NCBI RefSeq assembly: GCF_022539315.1
Contig: NC_066323.1
Span: forward strand, 15,365,719 to 15,429,718
Direction: 5' to 3'
Source of the DNA: Serinus canaria
Taxonomy: Eukaryota; Chordata; Aves; Passeriformes; Fringillidae
DNA: 64,000 nt
Positions 1 through 11,585 of this stretch are shown in pieces; position 1 is the stretch's first letter, and every line of letters begins with the position of its first letter. The notes under the pieces were generated by a model. That model saw only the letters and a program-made list of their open reading frames with translations. It was not told where the DNA came from and made no database searches. Position numbers and translations under genes: made by a program.

Positions 1-3000
1 TGCTCTGATATTATAAACAGAAAATGACAGGGGAATAATTCAAATCTAAACCCATCACCTCCCTAGTAATCAAATTATAAAAGTAGCTCTCCCAAGCTCA
101 CTGCCACAGTTGTTGCTCAATCAGAAGGTCTGAGTAATAGAATAGGAAACCTTCAGACACACTTTTAGATTAGGCAGCTGTGTTTTTCCTGATGGACTAT
201 TATAAACATTTCCACTTCCCATCACTTGAAATTAAAGAAAATAATTTTCATTAACTTTCAACTAGCTCAACTATTGAAGCCATTTTCTCTCTGGACTCTT
301 TTCCTTCTTAAACATTCTCTGTTGTTGGACTGATTTTCACAAATTATTTTGTTCTATTTTCATCCTAAATACTCACCTTTTGGCCAGTAACTTGGAGGAT
401 AAAGCTGTGCCTCCTAGTGCTACTGAAATAACCACTAAAGTAACTGGATTTCTTTATTTAACCACCAGTACTTTTAGACAAATCTTTGCCCTCTGGTGGT
501 GGGAATGCTTCCCCTGGTTAATCCTCTTCCAACCTGACTAATTGTGTGACACTTCTTTAATTTCAACAGCATTTTCTTAATTTTGCAGAACTGCCTCTGT
601 GGAGGAAATACTCCACAAGAACAGGTTTCAGAATGCTATCTTTGAACTGCAGCTACTCTGAATTTTCTCTCATAGGTTTAGGTCTAGTGTAGGCAGTGGT
701 GCTCCACCTCTGTGTTTCCTTCAGCCTTCAGGCACACTGATTTTTCATTCCACTTGGCTTCATTGTTTGACCTGGCAATATCCCCTAGATTACCTAAGAG
801 ATATTCATCCCAAATCTGGATACATCCCCACAAATCTGCTCAACATGGCAGTGGGTCTCCTCAGTGACTACCTGCTATATGGCACCATTGCCTAGAAATG
901 GTCAAATAAGTGAGAGCAGAACATTTTTAAACTTCCAAACTTTGTGACTTCACAAAGTGATATCCTGCACCAGTCAGGAGTATTTAATTTCTCCCCTCTC
1001 TAAGGCTGGAAAATTGCCAGGGGCATTTTTCCTCCCCACCCAAGTGCACAGTACAGCCTACAAAAATCCACATGCACACTGGCATTGAAGATTCGATTCA
1101 ACATTTGGCTAAATATGTGGTAATCATGAAACTGTGGAACCTCTTGTCAGGAGCAAAAGACTACAGCTCACCATCGTCTCCCGAAACAACTTGCATTAAA
1201 CAGTGTTAAGTTTCTTTGAAGGCAGATATCAAAATATTGTTTCAGAATTTTTTCTTTGCAAGTTGCATATTTTTAGTGTTCAGAAATGCTACATAAACAT
1301 TGGCCAGGTAATTTAAATTACTATTGAAAATAACATTTTAATAGAAACACCTACTTAATGATGCAATTCATTTTGGTTTCCTAGATAAAGTAGTAACAAA
1401 ATCAGGTGCTTTGAACCAAAATGGTGCCTTCAGGACAAAGAGTCTAAACTAAAAAAGTCAGGTAACAACTTATCTAAAAATGTTACTCAAGTCAGAAATA
1501 CAAATGTTGCTCTGATTTATATAAACATCCCAGACTAAGGGAAAACACAGGACTGCAGACCTATTGAGATGTCCCTTAAAGGGGAGCCCTGAAGCATGCT
1601 CAAAATTCAATGAAATTTTAATTTCATTGCAATTAATGCAAAATTCCTCCAACATCAATGAAATCAAGATTTCTTCTGATAAAGAACATTGGTACAAGAC
1701 TAAGTGAGCACAACTGGCAATGAACAGCTCCAGAGGTAAAGAATAAATTTTAATTTCCATATCAGAAAAGTGAGGTTCTGTAATTGTTCCCAATTGCTGA
1801 AACAGGAGCAAAAGTTTTAATATATCCAAAATTAACATGTTAGATTAAAAACCTGTAAGTTCAAGAGCACAGTCCCCAGCACAGCTGCCACAGACTGCCA
1901 GAAACATTACACTTATTACACAGAAATAGACAGGAATGATGATGTTTACCTTCTCCCTAGAGCTACCCTTTTCTCAAAGAAGAGCAGCCCAGTTTTTATG
2001 TGCACCACAAAGAGCTGCATTGCAGTGTGCCTGTGATTTAGGAATCACCAAGGAATCACCAATAATGCTCTGATTCTGTCACACAGAGCAGCTGTTCCCA
2101 CTCTGCAGCCTCAAACTCCAGCAGGGGCTATTTACTGACCAACTGGTGAGCACTGGATCTTTAGTTTCTTAGGCAAGCTGAAAAGGGAAAAAAGCAAAAC
2201 TAGTGCCATTACATCTGGGGAATTGATTTAGAAAGAAAAAACCAATCTGTCCTTGTTGAGAAGTGTTTGCTTCTCAACACTAAATGCATCTCTCAATATT
2301 AAACTTCAAAGCTCTGATGTAACAGAACCCAAATAGTTCAGAGCCTCTTTAAAGTTACCACAGCACTCAGCAAAGTTAAGGACAAGGAAAAGTAGAGCTC
2401 TTCTTATGTCCCTGTGCTGCATCATCCCCTCCCTCTGCTCTGCAAAACACAATGACAACACATCTTTTGATGTTTTGAATTCTTCATGAATTCTTCATGG
2501 CTTTGTATAGCAGCATAACACCAGAGCACCTCATTTAAATTTTTGATTTGTCATAAAACCCAAGAGATTGTTATAAGAAGTAAAAAATAAATGTCATAAA
2601 CCAGTAAAAGCTTTAACTTTTCACCAGCAACTTCAAACTCTGAATTAACACAGAGATAATTGTGAAACAATTGTATTTTCATTTCCTGCCTTTAAGTCAC
2701 AGCAACAATTCACACTAGAATTATTCCTGGACCTTTTTTTTTTTTTTTTTTTTGTTCAGAGAAAATTGAAGCAAAACATCTGGTTATTGTAAGCAGAAGC
2801 TCCAGTTGAAAGCAAGGAGCTAGAACTGAGTGCTCAGTCACATCACTGAACTGCTGAGACACAGGAGCAAAGGCACAGAGAAGCAACAGAGCAGCTTCTG
2901 TTGCTGAGATTAGAAGCAACTCATCAACAGTGCATGAAAGCATATTAAGAAATTTTTTTCCAATTACTTAGTTGCTACCAATAGAATTTCTCTTACCTTT

Positions 3001-5515
3001 CTCAAAATAAAATTACTTTTACAGCACTTGGAAAAAAAAGACAAAGAAAGTAGATGACAGAAACAGAGTAATCCAAGACCATTCACACACTGCATTTACC
3101 TAACATTTGTAGAAAAAGCAAGTCTAGGTTACTAGTGTTTCCTACTGTTTAGTGAGTTTACAAATGTAATTTTTGTAACAATAATCTAGTTCTTCAATGG
3201 GTTACAAGAATAAAATATCCTGATTCCTTTCTGTCAGTCATTATGGACGATCTGCTCAATCTATTGTCTCTCTGAAAGATAAATGTGTGAGTGTGAAAGG
3301 AACAACCACGGGGAGACATAAATGCATTTGTACTCACCACCAATGCGAGCAGCTCACAAAGCACTTTTCAGACAAAACTGCCCTGGAATTTCATGAACAA
3401 TGTTTTCTGAGCTGCCATTTTCACCACACTTTATAGCTAATGATTTCTGTAGGTCTGACAAATCTTTTAACAATGCTGTGGTTACTGGCTACTGATTCAA
3501 AAAAACAAGGAAAAAGGTTAGTAACTTGAAGTATATAAATGATCCCACTAGCACAGCTGTAGATCCTGAAATATATGTCAAGTGTCAGAAATAAAGGCAC
3601 AGATACCACATAAAATGCTTTTCTGACCTTTAGAAACTTGAAAAAAACTTTTCTTATAAAAACTCCTGTTTCAGTCAACACCTCTATAAAAACCCAGTCC
3701 TTTCTTTCCATATCCCCAAATTGTCTTTTCATTTGGTCTTAATACATTCCATTCATGTGCCACACAGTTAACTGATTTATCTTGCATCACTCATCTTTTA
3801 CCAGCACAGTATTTCACTTCTCGTAGGACTTATGCCCACATTCCAAACTATAAGGCCAAAGGAAGGAGATCTTAATTGTTTTTAAAGGTAAACTGAAATT
3901 TTCTTCTCCATCACAAAATACATAAATATGTATATAAAAGCAGTAGGTAACTTGGGCTGTAAAAAATCCTTGTTCACTATTGTCCTTTTAAAATAGGTAA
4001 AGGCAATAACCTCATCTGGAAACTAAAAATAGGATGAGTAATTTTACCATCTTTTCACATTTTGCTCTTATTCCCCTGGAATATAATGACCTTATTGGCT
4101 TTGCTTATGTAACTGGTAATAGGTTGCCTACCTGGAATTTTTCATTTAACACAAGCAATTTTGTGCATATTTCCTGCTGGGACAATCTTTCTGCCCTCCT
4201 TTTTGCATTCCAGCCCTCACTCATGTGCTCTCTCAGCCAGGGGCAGCAGGAAGCTCTCGCTGCTCTGCAGCCACAGCCGCGTTCGACACCGGGTGGGATG
4301 CAGGGCGCCGAGCGCTGGAGACACTCAGGGCCACGCACAGAATCCTCCTGCCTCAGAACACCAATAAATCTGGTTCCACTGGGTTGATACAACCAGCACT
4401 CACTGTCACAGCACAGACCTGCCCAGCAGCTGCAGCCAGGACCTTTGGCTGCCAAGTGTCCTTCCCTAAATCCATCTTGTGGGCCAAAGGCAAAGGACGT
4501 GTTGCAATGGACAACACTATCAAACATGGATCAATGGCCATCAGCCTGATTCTCCCCCTCCTCTTAGTGAAGGCACATTCATTTACCTGGTGTCTTCCTA
4601 TACAATCAGTGCTCATAATGGGATAAAGGAGGAAACACTTTTGAACATCCAGCTTCTTGGTCCTACATCCAGCTTCTTCCTTGCAGGGCTCAGACAAGTT
4701 TGTAATAGACGCTCACTCCTTTTCTAAGAAAATTATTCCAAAATAGCTGCAGTTCTCACACATCTGTTGCCCTCTGGTAGACATGCTGAGATTCTATGAC
4801 AATTAACAGAAATATCATGCAGCTACCTGAATTATTCCTAAGTGTCTTTCCATTCATTTGGAGCTAAAACAGCTACAGATGTTGCAATCAAGACAAACAC
4901 TGATTTCACTGAATCCAATACTTCAGTCATGGGACTGCTTAAATGAAAGAACATGGACTAAGCAGGAAAAGTACCAAAAAGAAAAAAAAGAGGAAAAAAG
5001 AAAAAGCTTATCTCATAGCCTATCATGAAATCATGTTCTTCAATTTCTTTTGGTTCAGGCCTTCATGATCCTAATTTTCACCTATTTCTCATTTTGCAGC
5101 AGAGGCATTTTTACAAGTTTTAAAAATCTTTCAGAGTGAAACCAATGTGCATGGCAAACATAACTTGGATGAAAGCAGTGAGACCTCAGAGTTTGAATCC
5201 CCAGCAGTGTCAGGATAATCATCATCATACCTGATGTTTTCACAGGGTGAAGGACAAATTGATCCAGATGCAATCCAAAGGCTGACATATGGTAATTCAA
5301 CTCAGCTTATTAACAATCCTCTCCAAACAATCTCTGAGGAAGCATTCATGAAAGCTGTACAGTGAGACTTTGTCACAGGTTATTAAACATCACTAAATAT
5401 GGTCTCCTGTGATGCACAGAAAAACTTCTGAGCCAAAAGGCAAAAATTCAGATTAAGGGTACTTTTACATTTAGGAAAATGAGCAAACATTAAACATTGT
5501 GCAAAATGAAAATAC
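1..5515. other. intergenic / unassigned sequence
   Basis: This stretch lies beyond the MRPL44 polyadenylation signal. It is AT-rich and shows no exon that I can match to a known protein. Open frames are short, lack splice-flanked homology and look like chance. A patch near 4210-4350 is richer in CpG, with frames open on both strands, but it shows no recognisable domain. It could contain distal 3' ends, regulatory elements or old repeats that I cannot name. Confidence 0.6.
2734..2753. repeat. poly-T tract (T20)
   Basis: An uninterrupted run of 20 T (poly-A on the minus strand). It may be the tail of a retroposed element read on the minus strand, but I see no recognisable body or target-site duplication. 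It is likely length-polymorphic. Confidence 0.85.
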
Positions 5516-5521
5516 TTTATT
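5516..5521 (-). terminator. MRPL44: MRPL44 polyadenylation signal AATAAA
   Basis: TTTATT on the plus strand reads AATAAA on the minus strand, 136 bases past the MRPL44 stop codon. This gives a short 3'UTR, as expected for a compact housekeeping gene. It is the first such hexamer after the stop. Confidence 0.75.
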
Positions 5522-5656
5522 TAACACCATATATGTTTCAGAAGTTTCAAGCACGGAAGACCAGAAAAACAAACTGTATTTTGCCTTTCCAAATACACCT
5601 ATATTCAGCATGGAAGCCATTGATTTTTAAGATACACCAGAAATGTCTTTTAGCAT

Positions 5657-5828
5657 CTAGTTACTGCTGATTGCCTTTTCAGCTGCCAGTTCTTGTTTGG
5701 GTTTCGAGTAATCCCAAGGTCTTCTGTTCTCTGTGTACCCATAGAGCTTCCGCAGTGCCACTCGTGCAGCCTCCTCCTCTGCAGCCAGCAGTGTTTCACC
5801 AGGGCCTTCAGCTAACATCTTCTTATCA
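5657..5828 (-). CDS. MRPL44: MRPL44 exon 4 (last coding exon)
   Basis: Acceptor CCCCAAG precedes the exon. The first base completes the Cys codon split from exon 3 (TG|T), giving [14 protein letters not shown]. The exon carries the C-terminal half of the dsRNA-binding domain and ends AEKAISSN, then TAG. Confidence 0.96.
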
Positions 5829-8800
5829 CTTGGGGAAAAACAACTGAAATCAAAACCATGAAGAACCAAAGTTTCCATCATAAAACCCTGAGCACTGCTG
5901 TGTACTGTTAATAAAACAGACTGGTTTTTCTCCAGTGTCTGTGAACACTGACTTTTATATACACACAATGGAAACATTTCTGTTGGTCTTTCCTGCAAAG
6001 GTAAGTAATTGTATATTCAGTAAAGGAAACTCAGATCAGAAATGTGTCCATTTCCTGGGAGAACACCACTCTGTTCATTTAGGTTCTTAACACAGCACTG
6101 ACTCTTAACAGCATTCAATTTGTCAGCCCTGATAAAAAATAGGCAAATTTGTTACTCTGGTCAGGTTAAACAGGAACTGAAGTGCTTTTGTCTTTTCTCC
6201 TCCCCTGGTAAAGAAGCATTTCAAACTGCTTCTAAAGGACTGAGAAGCTCTCTCTGTTATGAATGATGTGCTCATGTCTGTTTAACAAACACCTATGGGC
6301 ACACACTAAATAGGAGCAGTTCATAAAGGGACACCAGGGATTGCTGAAGAAAAACAATCAAAGTTCCTTTCTTTTTTATAGGATACATTTTATAAGGTAC
6401 AGAAACCAAAGCAGGGTAAAGCAGAACAAGTTAAGGCATGTGTTCATCTGCAGCTCCTTTAGGAGAGCAGCAGTGATGTGGATTCTGTCCTGCCCCACAG
6501 GAGCACTGCCACTGCTGGGCACTGACCACACCTGACACAAATGCACCAGGGACAACTGGCACTTCCTAAGTCGTGCCTGGACACAAATACTCCTATGGCC
6601 CAGTTTACAGTGTAGCTGATTTTCAAACTTAAAAACTTCTCTGGAACTTAAAATTAGTCTCCCATCTCACTACCTTGATGTCTCTTTAAGCTTGCTTAAG
6701 CCCTGGATACAGCTGTGGTCCTTCCAAAGCTGTGCAGTTATGCTGTTCCCAAAGTTCCTATGTCAGGTCACTCAGAACACACCCAGGCTCTTTGGTGCAC
6801 CCCATTTAGCCTCTGGAGCCCTTAGTCAGAGACTGTTTATGTATCACCACAGCAAGCTATGGCTAATGCTTAAATGGCTCATTTTGTATGGAACTTACTA
6901 TCACATTTCTTTTCTGGAACAACTTGACCAAAATGCGTGAGTAGAAAAGTAAAATACCATCTTCCGTCCTTCCCACTCCTCCAATTAAAGCTATTTAACT
7001 TTAGATTAATATTGCACTAACCAGTACAACCCAACAAAGTAGACTGGCAGAACTGTGCTGACTCCCAGCTGCCTGGTAATTCTTGGTTCTGGAGCAGAGA
7101 TATTCCTCTTGGTCAGTTCATCCAGCAGTAAGCCCATAGGATTTACAACTTCCCAGATCTCAAACAGGTCTTTTCCAATCAGCTGGGGAATAAAAAAGTC
7201 CTAAACAAGAAAATTTAGAAGTTGTAATTAATGGCATGAGAGTCTGGTGTCTCCTAATGAAAAAACAGTATGAAGAGACAATAACTGACGATGAATTGCT
7301 GAAATGAATGATAAAGCTGCCTCAGTGCCCCATCTCAGTGCTCCGAGTCTCTGACTGTGGTATTGCCATTGACAGACTTGTGCCCGGGGCAAAGTCAGCC
7401 CCAGACCCAGAGAAGGGACAGGTCCAGCCTGAGGGACAAGCTGTGGCAGCAGAGGAGCTGGGGCAATACATGGGAATGTATGTGCAAAACCATGGGTCGT
7501 TCACCTGCTGGGATCACTCTCTTTGGCACACTGAATTTCAATCAAACATTTTTGTATGAAATATCTTCAGGGACTTGCACTCTTACGTGCAAAACCTATG
7601 AACTCATCCCTGTTTATATGGAATGGAGCTTTTTTAAACTGAAGATATATGAAATCTCACATAGAATAATTTCATTATCTGATAATATAGTGCATATAAT
7701 GCTTTCCCTTAGCAACTTTCAGCAAATATTAATATCACATCACAATCCAGAAGAGTATGATTTCATATACTTGATCAGCCTTCTTAGTCAAAAAGCCCCC
7801 AACAAAATCCCCAACCCCCAAAACCCCAGCTGACCACCATCACCACACCAGATCTCATTGTTAAATTGTCTTGTTACAGGTATTGTCAAACTTCTGCCAA
7901 CCTCCCTGGATCTCTCCCCATCCAAACAAACCAGCATCCCCATACAAACCAGCATTCATTGAACCTACCCTGACAAAGATCCCGGTTCTCTCGGGCCCGC
8001 TGCTTTCCAGCAGGGCTCCTATAACAGCGAGGAACGTCCTCTGCAGCACGTCTGGTGGGGCAGGAAAATCCCTGCAAAGCGCCAGGTCCTGTATGGACAG
8101 GTTTTGAGCCACATAAGAGACAAGTTCCTGACTGGTCAGAAAATTAACCAGTGCTTCTATGCCCTTTGCAGGTAACTCTGGGTAGGCGCCTTCAAAGCAC
8201 TGCGCCAGGTAAGCGCGGGCGAAGCTCAGCCCTCGCTCCGCAAGGCCGGTGTTGTCCTGGAGCTGAAGAGCGACCGCGTCCTTGTCCAGCCCCAGCTGTC
8301 GGCGCCTCGCCTCTTCGCTTTCGATGTAGCAGGGGTTAACAAACGCAGTCTTGAGAAGATCCAGGGCGAAGTTTTCCTGCACCCGGTGGCTGAAGGCTTG
8401 GATCTCCGCGTGGTAATCCCAGTTGGGCTTCTCGGACCTGCGGGCGCGGAAAGGGAACCAGCTCAGGAATAGAACGCGTTGTCCGCCCCGCGCCTTTTGA
8501 AAGGGCACGAGAAATGAAATTGAGCTTGAATATCAAACCCAGTATTAAAATCCCTGGGGTCATACATTGTCGGTTCCGCATCCCCGTCTGCCTGCCCCGT
8601 TCAACCCAGACTATGCCAACCTGCGGAGCTCAACCCATTCTGCTCTAAAGCGTGAGCAGACGGCGCCTAAACGTTATAATTTTTGCCCTTTTTGGGGCCA
8701 CCGCACCCCTTCTCCGAGCCCTGCCCGCCTCTCCCACTGCTCACCGCCGCTGCGGAGGCGCCTGCAGCCGCTGCAGCTCCAGGTACGCCCGAAGCCACCG

Positions 8801-8908
8801 CTTCTTTTCGGGGGCCGGCGCGGTGCTGAACGCGGTGCCGAGCCCGATGCCCCGCCCGGCCCCGGCCAGGAGCGGCCGCACGGCCCGCAGGAGCAGCCGC
8901 GCGGCCAT
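5657..8908 (-). CDS. MRPL44: 39S mitochondrial ribosomal protein L44 (mL44), 4 exons
   Basis: A component of the mitoribosome large subunit with an RNase III-like fold followed by a double-stranded-RNA-binding domain. Joining exons 8908-8745, 8437-7969, 7200-7022 and 5828-5657 gives 984 nt, or 327 residues; the human protein has 332. All junctions are GT-AG and keep frame. The start is the first ATG, in a strong context (CCGCCATGG), and is followed by an Arg-rich presequence typical of matrix import. The RNase III-like region begins around [15 protein letters not shown] and runs through exon 2 to the [15 protein letters not shown] segment. The dsRNA-binding domain occupies exons 3-4, with [20 protein letters not shown]. 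No canonical RNase III catalytic signature (the Glu/Asp-rich ExxEFxGD block) is visible, as expected for this non-catalytic ribosomal relative. Similarity to human MRPL44 is high along the whole length, so the identity is secure. Confidence 0.97.
7022..7200 (-). CDS. MRPL44: MRPL44 exon 3
   Basis: 179 nt between TTTAG and GGTTAGT-type splice sites. It encodes [18 protein letters not shown] and then [20 protein letters not shown], closely matching the human segment that links the RNase III-like and dsRNA-binding domains. It ends in the split Cys codon TG|. Confidence 0.96.
7969..8437 (-). CDS. MRPL44: MRPL44 exon 2 (RNase III-like domain)
   Basis: 469 nt. The acceptor is CCGCAG and the donor is AGG|GTAGGT. 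It encodes most of the RNase III-like domain, including [19 protein letters not shown] and the conserved ending [12 protein letters not shown]. The open frame continues past both ends, so the boundaries come from splice sites and frame. Confidence 0.95.
8745..8908 (-). CDS. MRPL44: MRPL44 exon 1 (mitochondrial presequence)
   Basis: 164 coding nt starting [18 protein letters not shown], an Arg/Ala/Leu-rich, acid-free amphipathic presequence. The exon ends CGG CG|GTGAGC. Joining to exon 2 yields [10 protein letters not shown], which aligns to the human VRRSEKPNW. The presequence is poorly conserved by nature; the frame and Kozak context support the start. Confidence 0.93.
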
Positions 8909-9130
8909 GGCGGTGCGGGCAGGAGCGGCTCCGCCCCGCGGCTTCCGGGCGGAAGCGCTCCCGGCTGGAGCGGCGGAACCGGGCCCGGGCTCTGGGGGCG
9001 CCACCGGACACCCCTGCCCCGGGGACACGGGCAAGGGCAGGAGCGGGGCAGCTTCAGCTCCGGGGCTCCGGCATAGGCCGCCGGAATGTTTCAGCTGAGA
9101 CCCTCAGGCTGGGCGCCCCTCGGCCCTCAG
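8909..9130 (-). promoter_or_regulatory. MRPL44: MRPL44 CpG-island promoter with paired ETS/GABP motifs
   Basis: A GC-rich, CpG-dense, TATA-less stretch directly upstream of the MRPL44 start. At 8942-8955 it contains CTTCCGGGCGGAAG, two ETS cores in inverted orientation. ETS/GABP (NRF-2) sites are common in promoters of nuclear genes for mitochondrial proteins. The exact transcription start cannot be read from sequence. Confidence 0.7.
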
Positions 9131-9140
9131 GCCGAGGCCT

Positions 9141-9576
9141 CCCCGCGGTGTGACCGGGGAGCTCGCAGCGGGTCCCGGGCAGCCCCGCGGTGTGACCGGG
9201 GAGCTCGCAGCGGGTCCCGGGCAGCCCCGCGGTGTGACCGGGGAGCTCGCAGCGGGTCCCGGGCAGCCCCGCGGTGTGACCGGGGAGCTCGCAGCGGGTC
9301 CCGGGCAGCCCCGCGGTGTGACCGGGGAGCTCGCAGCGGGTCCCGGGCAGCCCCGCGGTGTGACCGGGGCGCTCGCAGCGGGTCCCGGGATAGTCCCGCG
9401 GTGTGACCCCTGCGGAGCTCGCAGCGGGTCCCGGGATAGCCCCGCGGTGTGACCCTGGGGCGCTCGCAGCGGGTCCCGGGATAGTCCCGCGGTGTGACCC
9501 CTGCGGAGCTCGCAGCGGGTCCCGGGATAGCCCCGCGGTGTGACCCCTGCGGAGCTCGCAGCGGGTCCCGGGGCTG
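9141..9576. repeat. GC-rich minisatellite, ten units of 42-46 bp
   Basis: Units start at 9141, 9183, 9225, 9267, 9309, 9351, 9394, 9440, 9485 and 9531. Five near-identical 42-bp units come first. They are followed by a 43-bp transition unit and 45-46-bp variants carrying GATAG instead of GCAG at the end and CCCCTGCGG in place of CCGGGG. Nearly every unit holds CCGCGG, GAGCTC or a variant, and CCCGGG. Because 42 is a multiple of three, all frames stay open over several units, which creates spurious 100-200-residue frames on both strands. The array lies between the MRPL44 promoter and the 3' end of MFF. Confidence 0.97.
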
Positions 9577-9694
9577 CGGCGCTCGCCGAACGCGCCCCAC
9601 GCACGGCCCTTTAGGTGGCGGCGTTTTAAAATATTTTTTTGAGTTCCATTCCCACGTGCAAGACAAAGTCCGGTTTTATGCACTTAAAAGAAGC

Positions 9695-9700
9695 TTTATT
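9695..9700 (-). terminator. MFF: candidate distal MFF polyadenylation signal
   Basis: AATAAAGC on the minus strand, followed downstream by a T-rich stretch (TTTGTCTTG). It lies about 1.75 kb past the MFF stop and just before the minisatellite. It is a plausible end for a long 3'UTR, with the 10772 hexamer as an alternative. Confidence 0.45.
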
Positions 9701-10771
9701 TTTGACTATCGCCTGTACAGTTCTTTGTACATCTCTCAGCCCTCATTTGCACCATCAGAGTTCATACAGTACACCTTCAGTGCAAAGGTCATGGTATAAA
9801 ACTCATGAAAATGCAGAAAATGTGCAAAGCAGGCCTGGCCCTTTTTATCGTCTTTACTAAAAGACAAAGGCACACGCTTCAACATTCACGATAAGAAAAC
9901 ATGCACAGCAAACGCCCCGATGTAGTCACGGAACACAGTAAACTAAGCTCAGAAAGAACATAGACCACAGCCCTGTGGGAAGCCAGGGAAGCAGGTACAG
10001 CAGCCTGGACAGCAGTGCAACAGCCACACACGGAGCCACTCTGACTCCAGAGCACAGCAAACAATGAGAGAAGCATTCCTGCAGGCATTTGCAGCACTTG
10101 TAGCAAAACCCCCTGGCGTTCTCATGCTGCTGCTCCCGGGATGCCCGGTCCTTACCAGGGCACTGTCCCCGCGCCCGTGTGCAGCCTCAGCATCGCCCTG
10201 GGTCCCGCTGTGCAGGGGCAGCCCTGGCACTGGACTGGGGCCTCTGCGCTGCGGGGGAAGCGAGGACAGCGCTTGAACAGACCCCGGCTCCTTCTCCTCT
10301 GCAGCCGCCGCGCATCACTATCTCTTTACCCCGCTGTGCCCCTCTAGAGCCCGAAAAGGGTCCTGCACAGGGCTCTGTGTCCAGCTGTGCTGAGGAAGGT
10401 TACCTCTGAAGCAGCGCTGGGGTGTCACTGCCGGTCTCTGGCACAGGGGCACGGTGAGTTGTTCTGTACTCCCCGCGAAAGGAGCTGCGGCTGCTGCAGC
10501 CGTGCCAGGGCCATGGAGCCACCAGCCTGCAGGGAGCTCCCTCAGCACCCCTGTGACCAAACGAGGCTGAGCAGGGGATGTTTAAACTGACCCGGGGATC
10601 AGGGCACCCCAGGCTGGGCCCCCATCCCCACCACACACCAGCGCCACAAGCCGCAGGGGGTGGCCACCGGCTGCTTTGGAGCCAACTACTTACATCAAAG
10701 ACTAATAGTTTACATAAATTCTCTTCAAATTATATTAAACAATGGCTTGGGGTTGGGCATTTTTTGAGAGT

Positions 10772-10777
10772 TTTATT
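10772..10777 (-). terminator. MFF: candidate proximal MFF polyadenylation signal
   Basis: AATAAA on the minus strand about 680 bases past the MFF stop, in an AT-rich UTR-like stretch. Other A/T-rich near-matches lie around 10.9 kb, so which one is used cannot be decided from sequence. Confidence 0.4.
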
Positions 10778-11453
10778 AAAGATACTACACCAAAATCTTG
10801 TACGCCATAATATTTTGATCACTCACAAACTAACTTGCTTAAAAATGTAATTTATAGAAAAACATCTGCAAAATTAAACAAACAAAAAATACATATTACA
10901 CACTTCCGGACAATCTGCATGTTAGCAAAGAATTTGTTTTATTATTCAACCTGAACATATACTTAAACAAAGAACATACTCATGAAACAGGACACACTCC
11001 TTGATTATGGCACGCCTCAAACTACTTGGACTAAAGGAAAACTAGTGCAATTGTTTAATTGCATCTAAAAACAGAACAATAAAAATGACTTTGTATTCCT
11101 TTGTTTTTTGTTCTTTTTTTCCCAAACCCATTCCACTTGTTCTCTTCTCTCCATAACAAACCCTCCAGTGGTTAGTCCTGGAGACCACTCACATTGCATG
11201 AAGCAGGCTCCCCATGGGCTGGTCCATGTTACACAGAAGCATGCAAAGGAGGATACTGCAGCATTTGCAATGCAAATCTATTAAATACATTATAAATGAA
11301 CAAGGTGTCCCTTTAACACTGCAATTCTAGAGCCTTTATCTGTGGTGGAAGTTTCCAGTGTATTCATTATAAAACAGCATACAATCAGAAACAAACAAGG
11401 AATTTTGCAAATTGTTTGTGTTTTCAGCTTGTAAATCTTTCTGAGAGCTGTGT

Positions 11454-11585
11454 CTAGCGCCGAAACCAAAGCCAGCTATTGAGTAGCCAGAAAGCTACAG
11501 TAATGGAATACATGATCATTTCCCTCTTAGCGCGCTCTTTGTTCTCTTCTTCCAGGAGCTGGAGACGGCGATTAAGTTTGATTAT
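11454..11585 (-). CDS. MFF: MFF last exon: coiled coil and C-terminal membrane anchor
   Basis: 132 nt after acceptor GTTTTTAG. It encodes IIKLNRRLQLLEEENKERAK, then a ~17-residue hydrophobic anchor ending NSWLWFRR and TAG. It is nearly identical to the human tail, which inserts in the outer mitochondrial membrane. Confidence 0.97.
   Translation of the reverse strand: MIKLNRRLQLLEEENKERAKREMIMYSITVAFWLLNSWLWFRR

Noticed and set aside
3421..3732. 103-residue minus-strand open frame
   Set aside because: No recognisable domain, AT-rich composition, no splice context or homology that I know; consistent with chance.
4034..4727. Overlapping frames of 68-140 residues on both strands in a slightly GC-richer patch
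   Set aside because: Frames are open in several phases at once and none resembles a protein family; composition explains them.
8567..9098. Plus-strand frames of 148-169 residues opposite MRPL44 exon 1
   Set aside because: Shadows of the GC-rich exon and promoter, without independent splice sites or homology.
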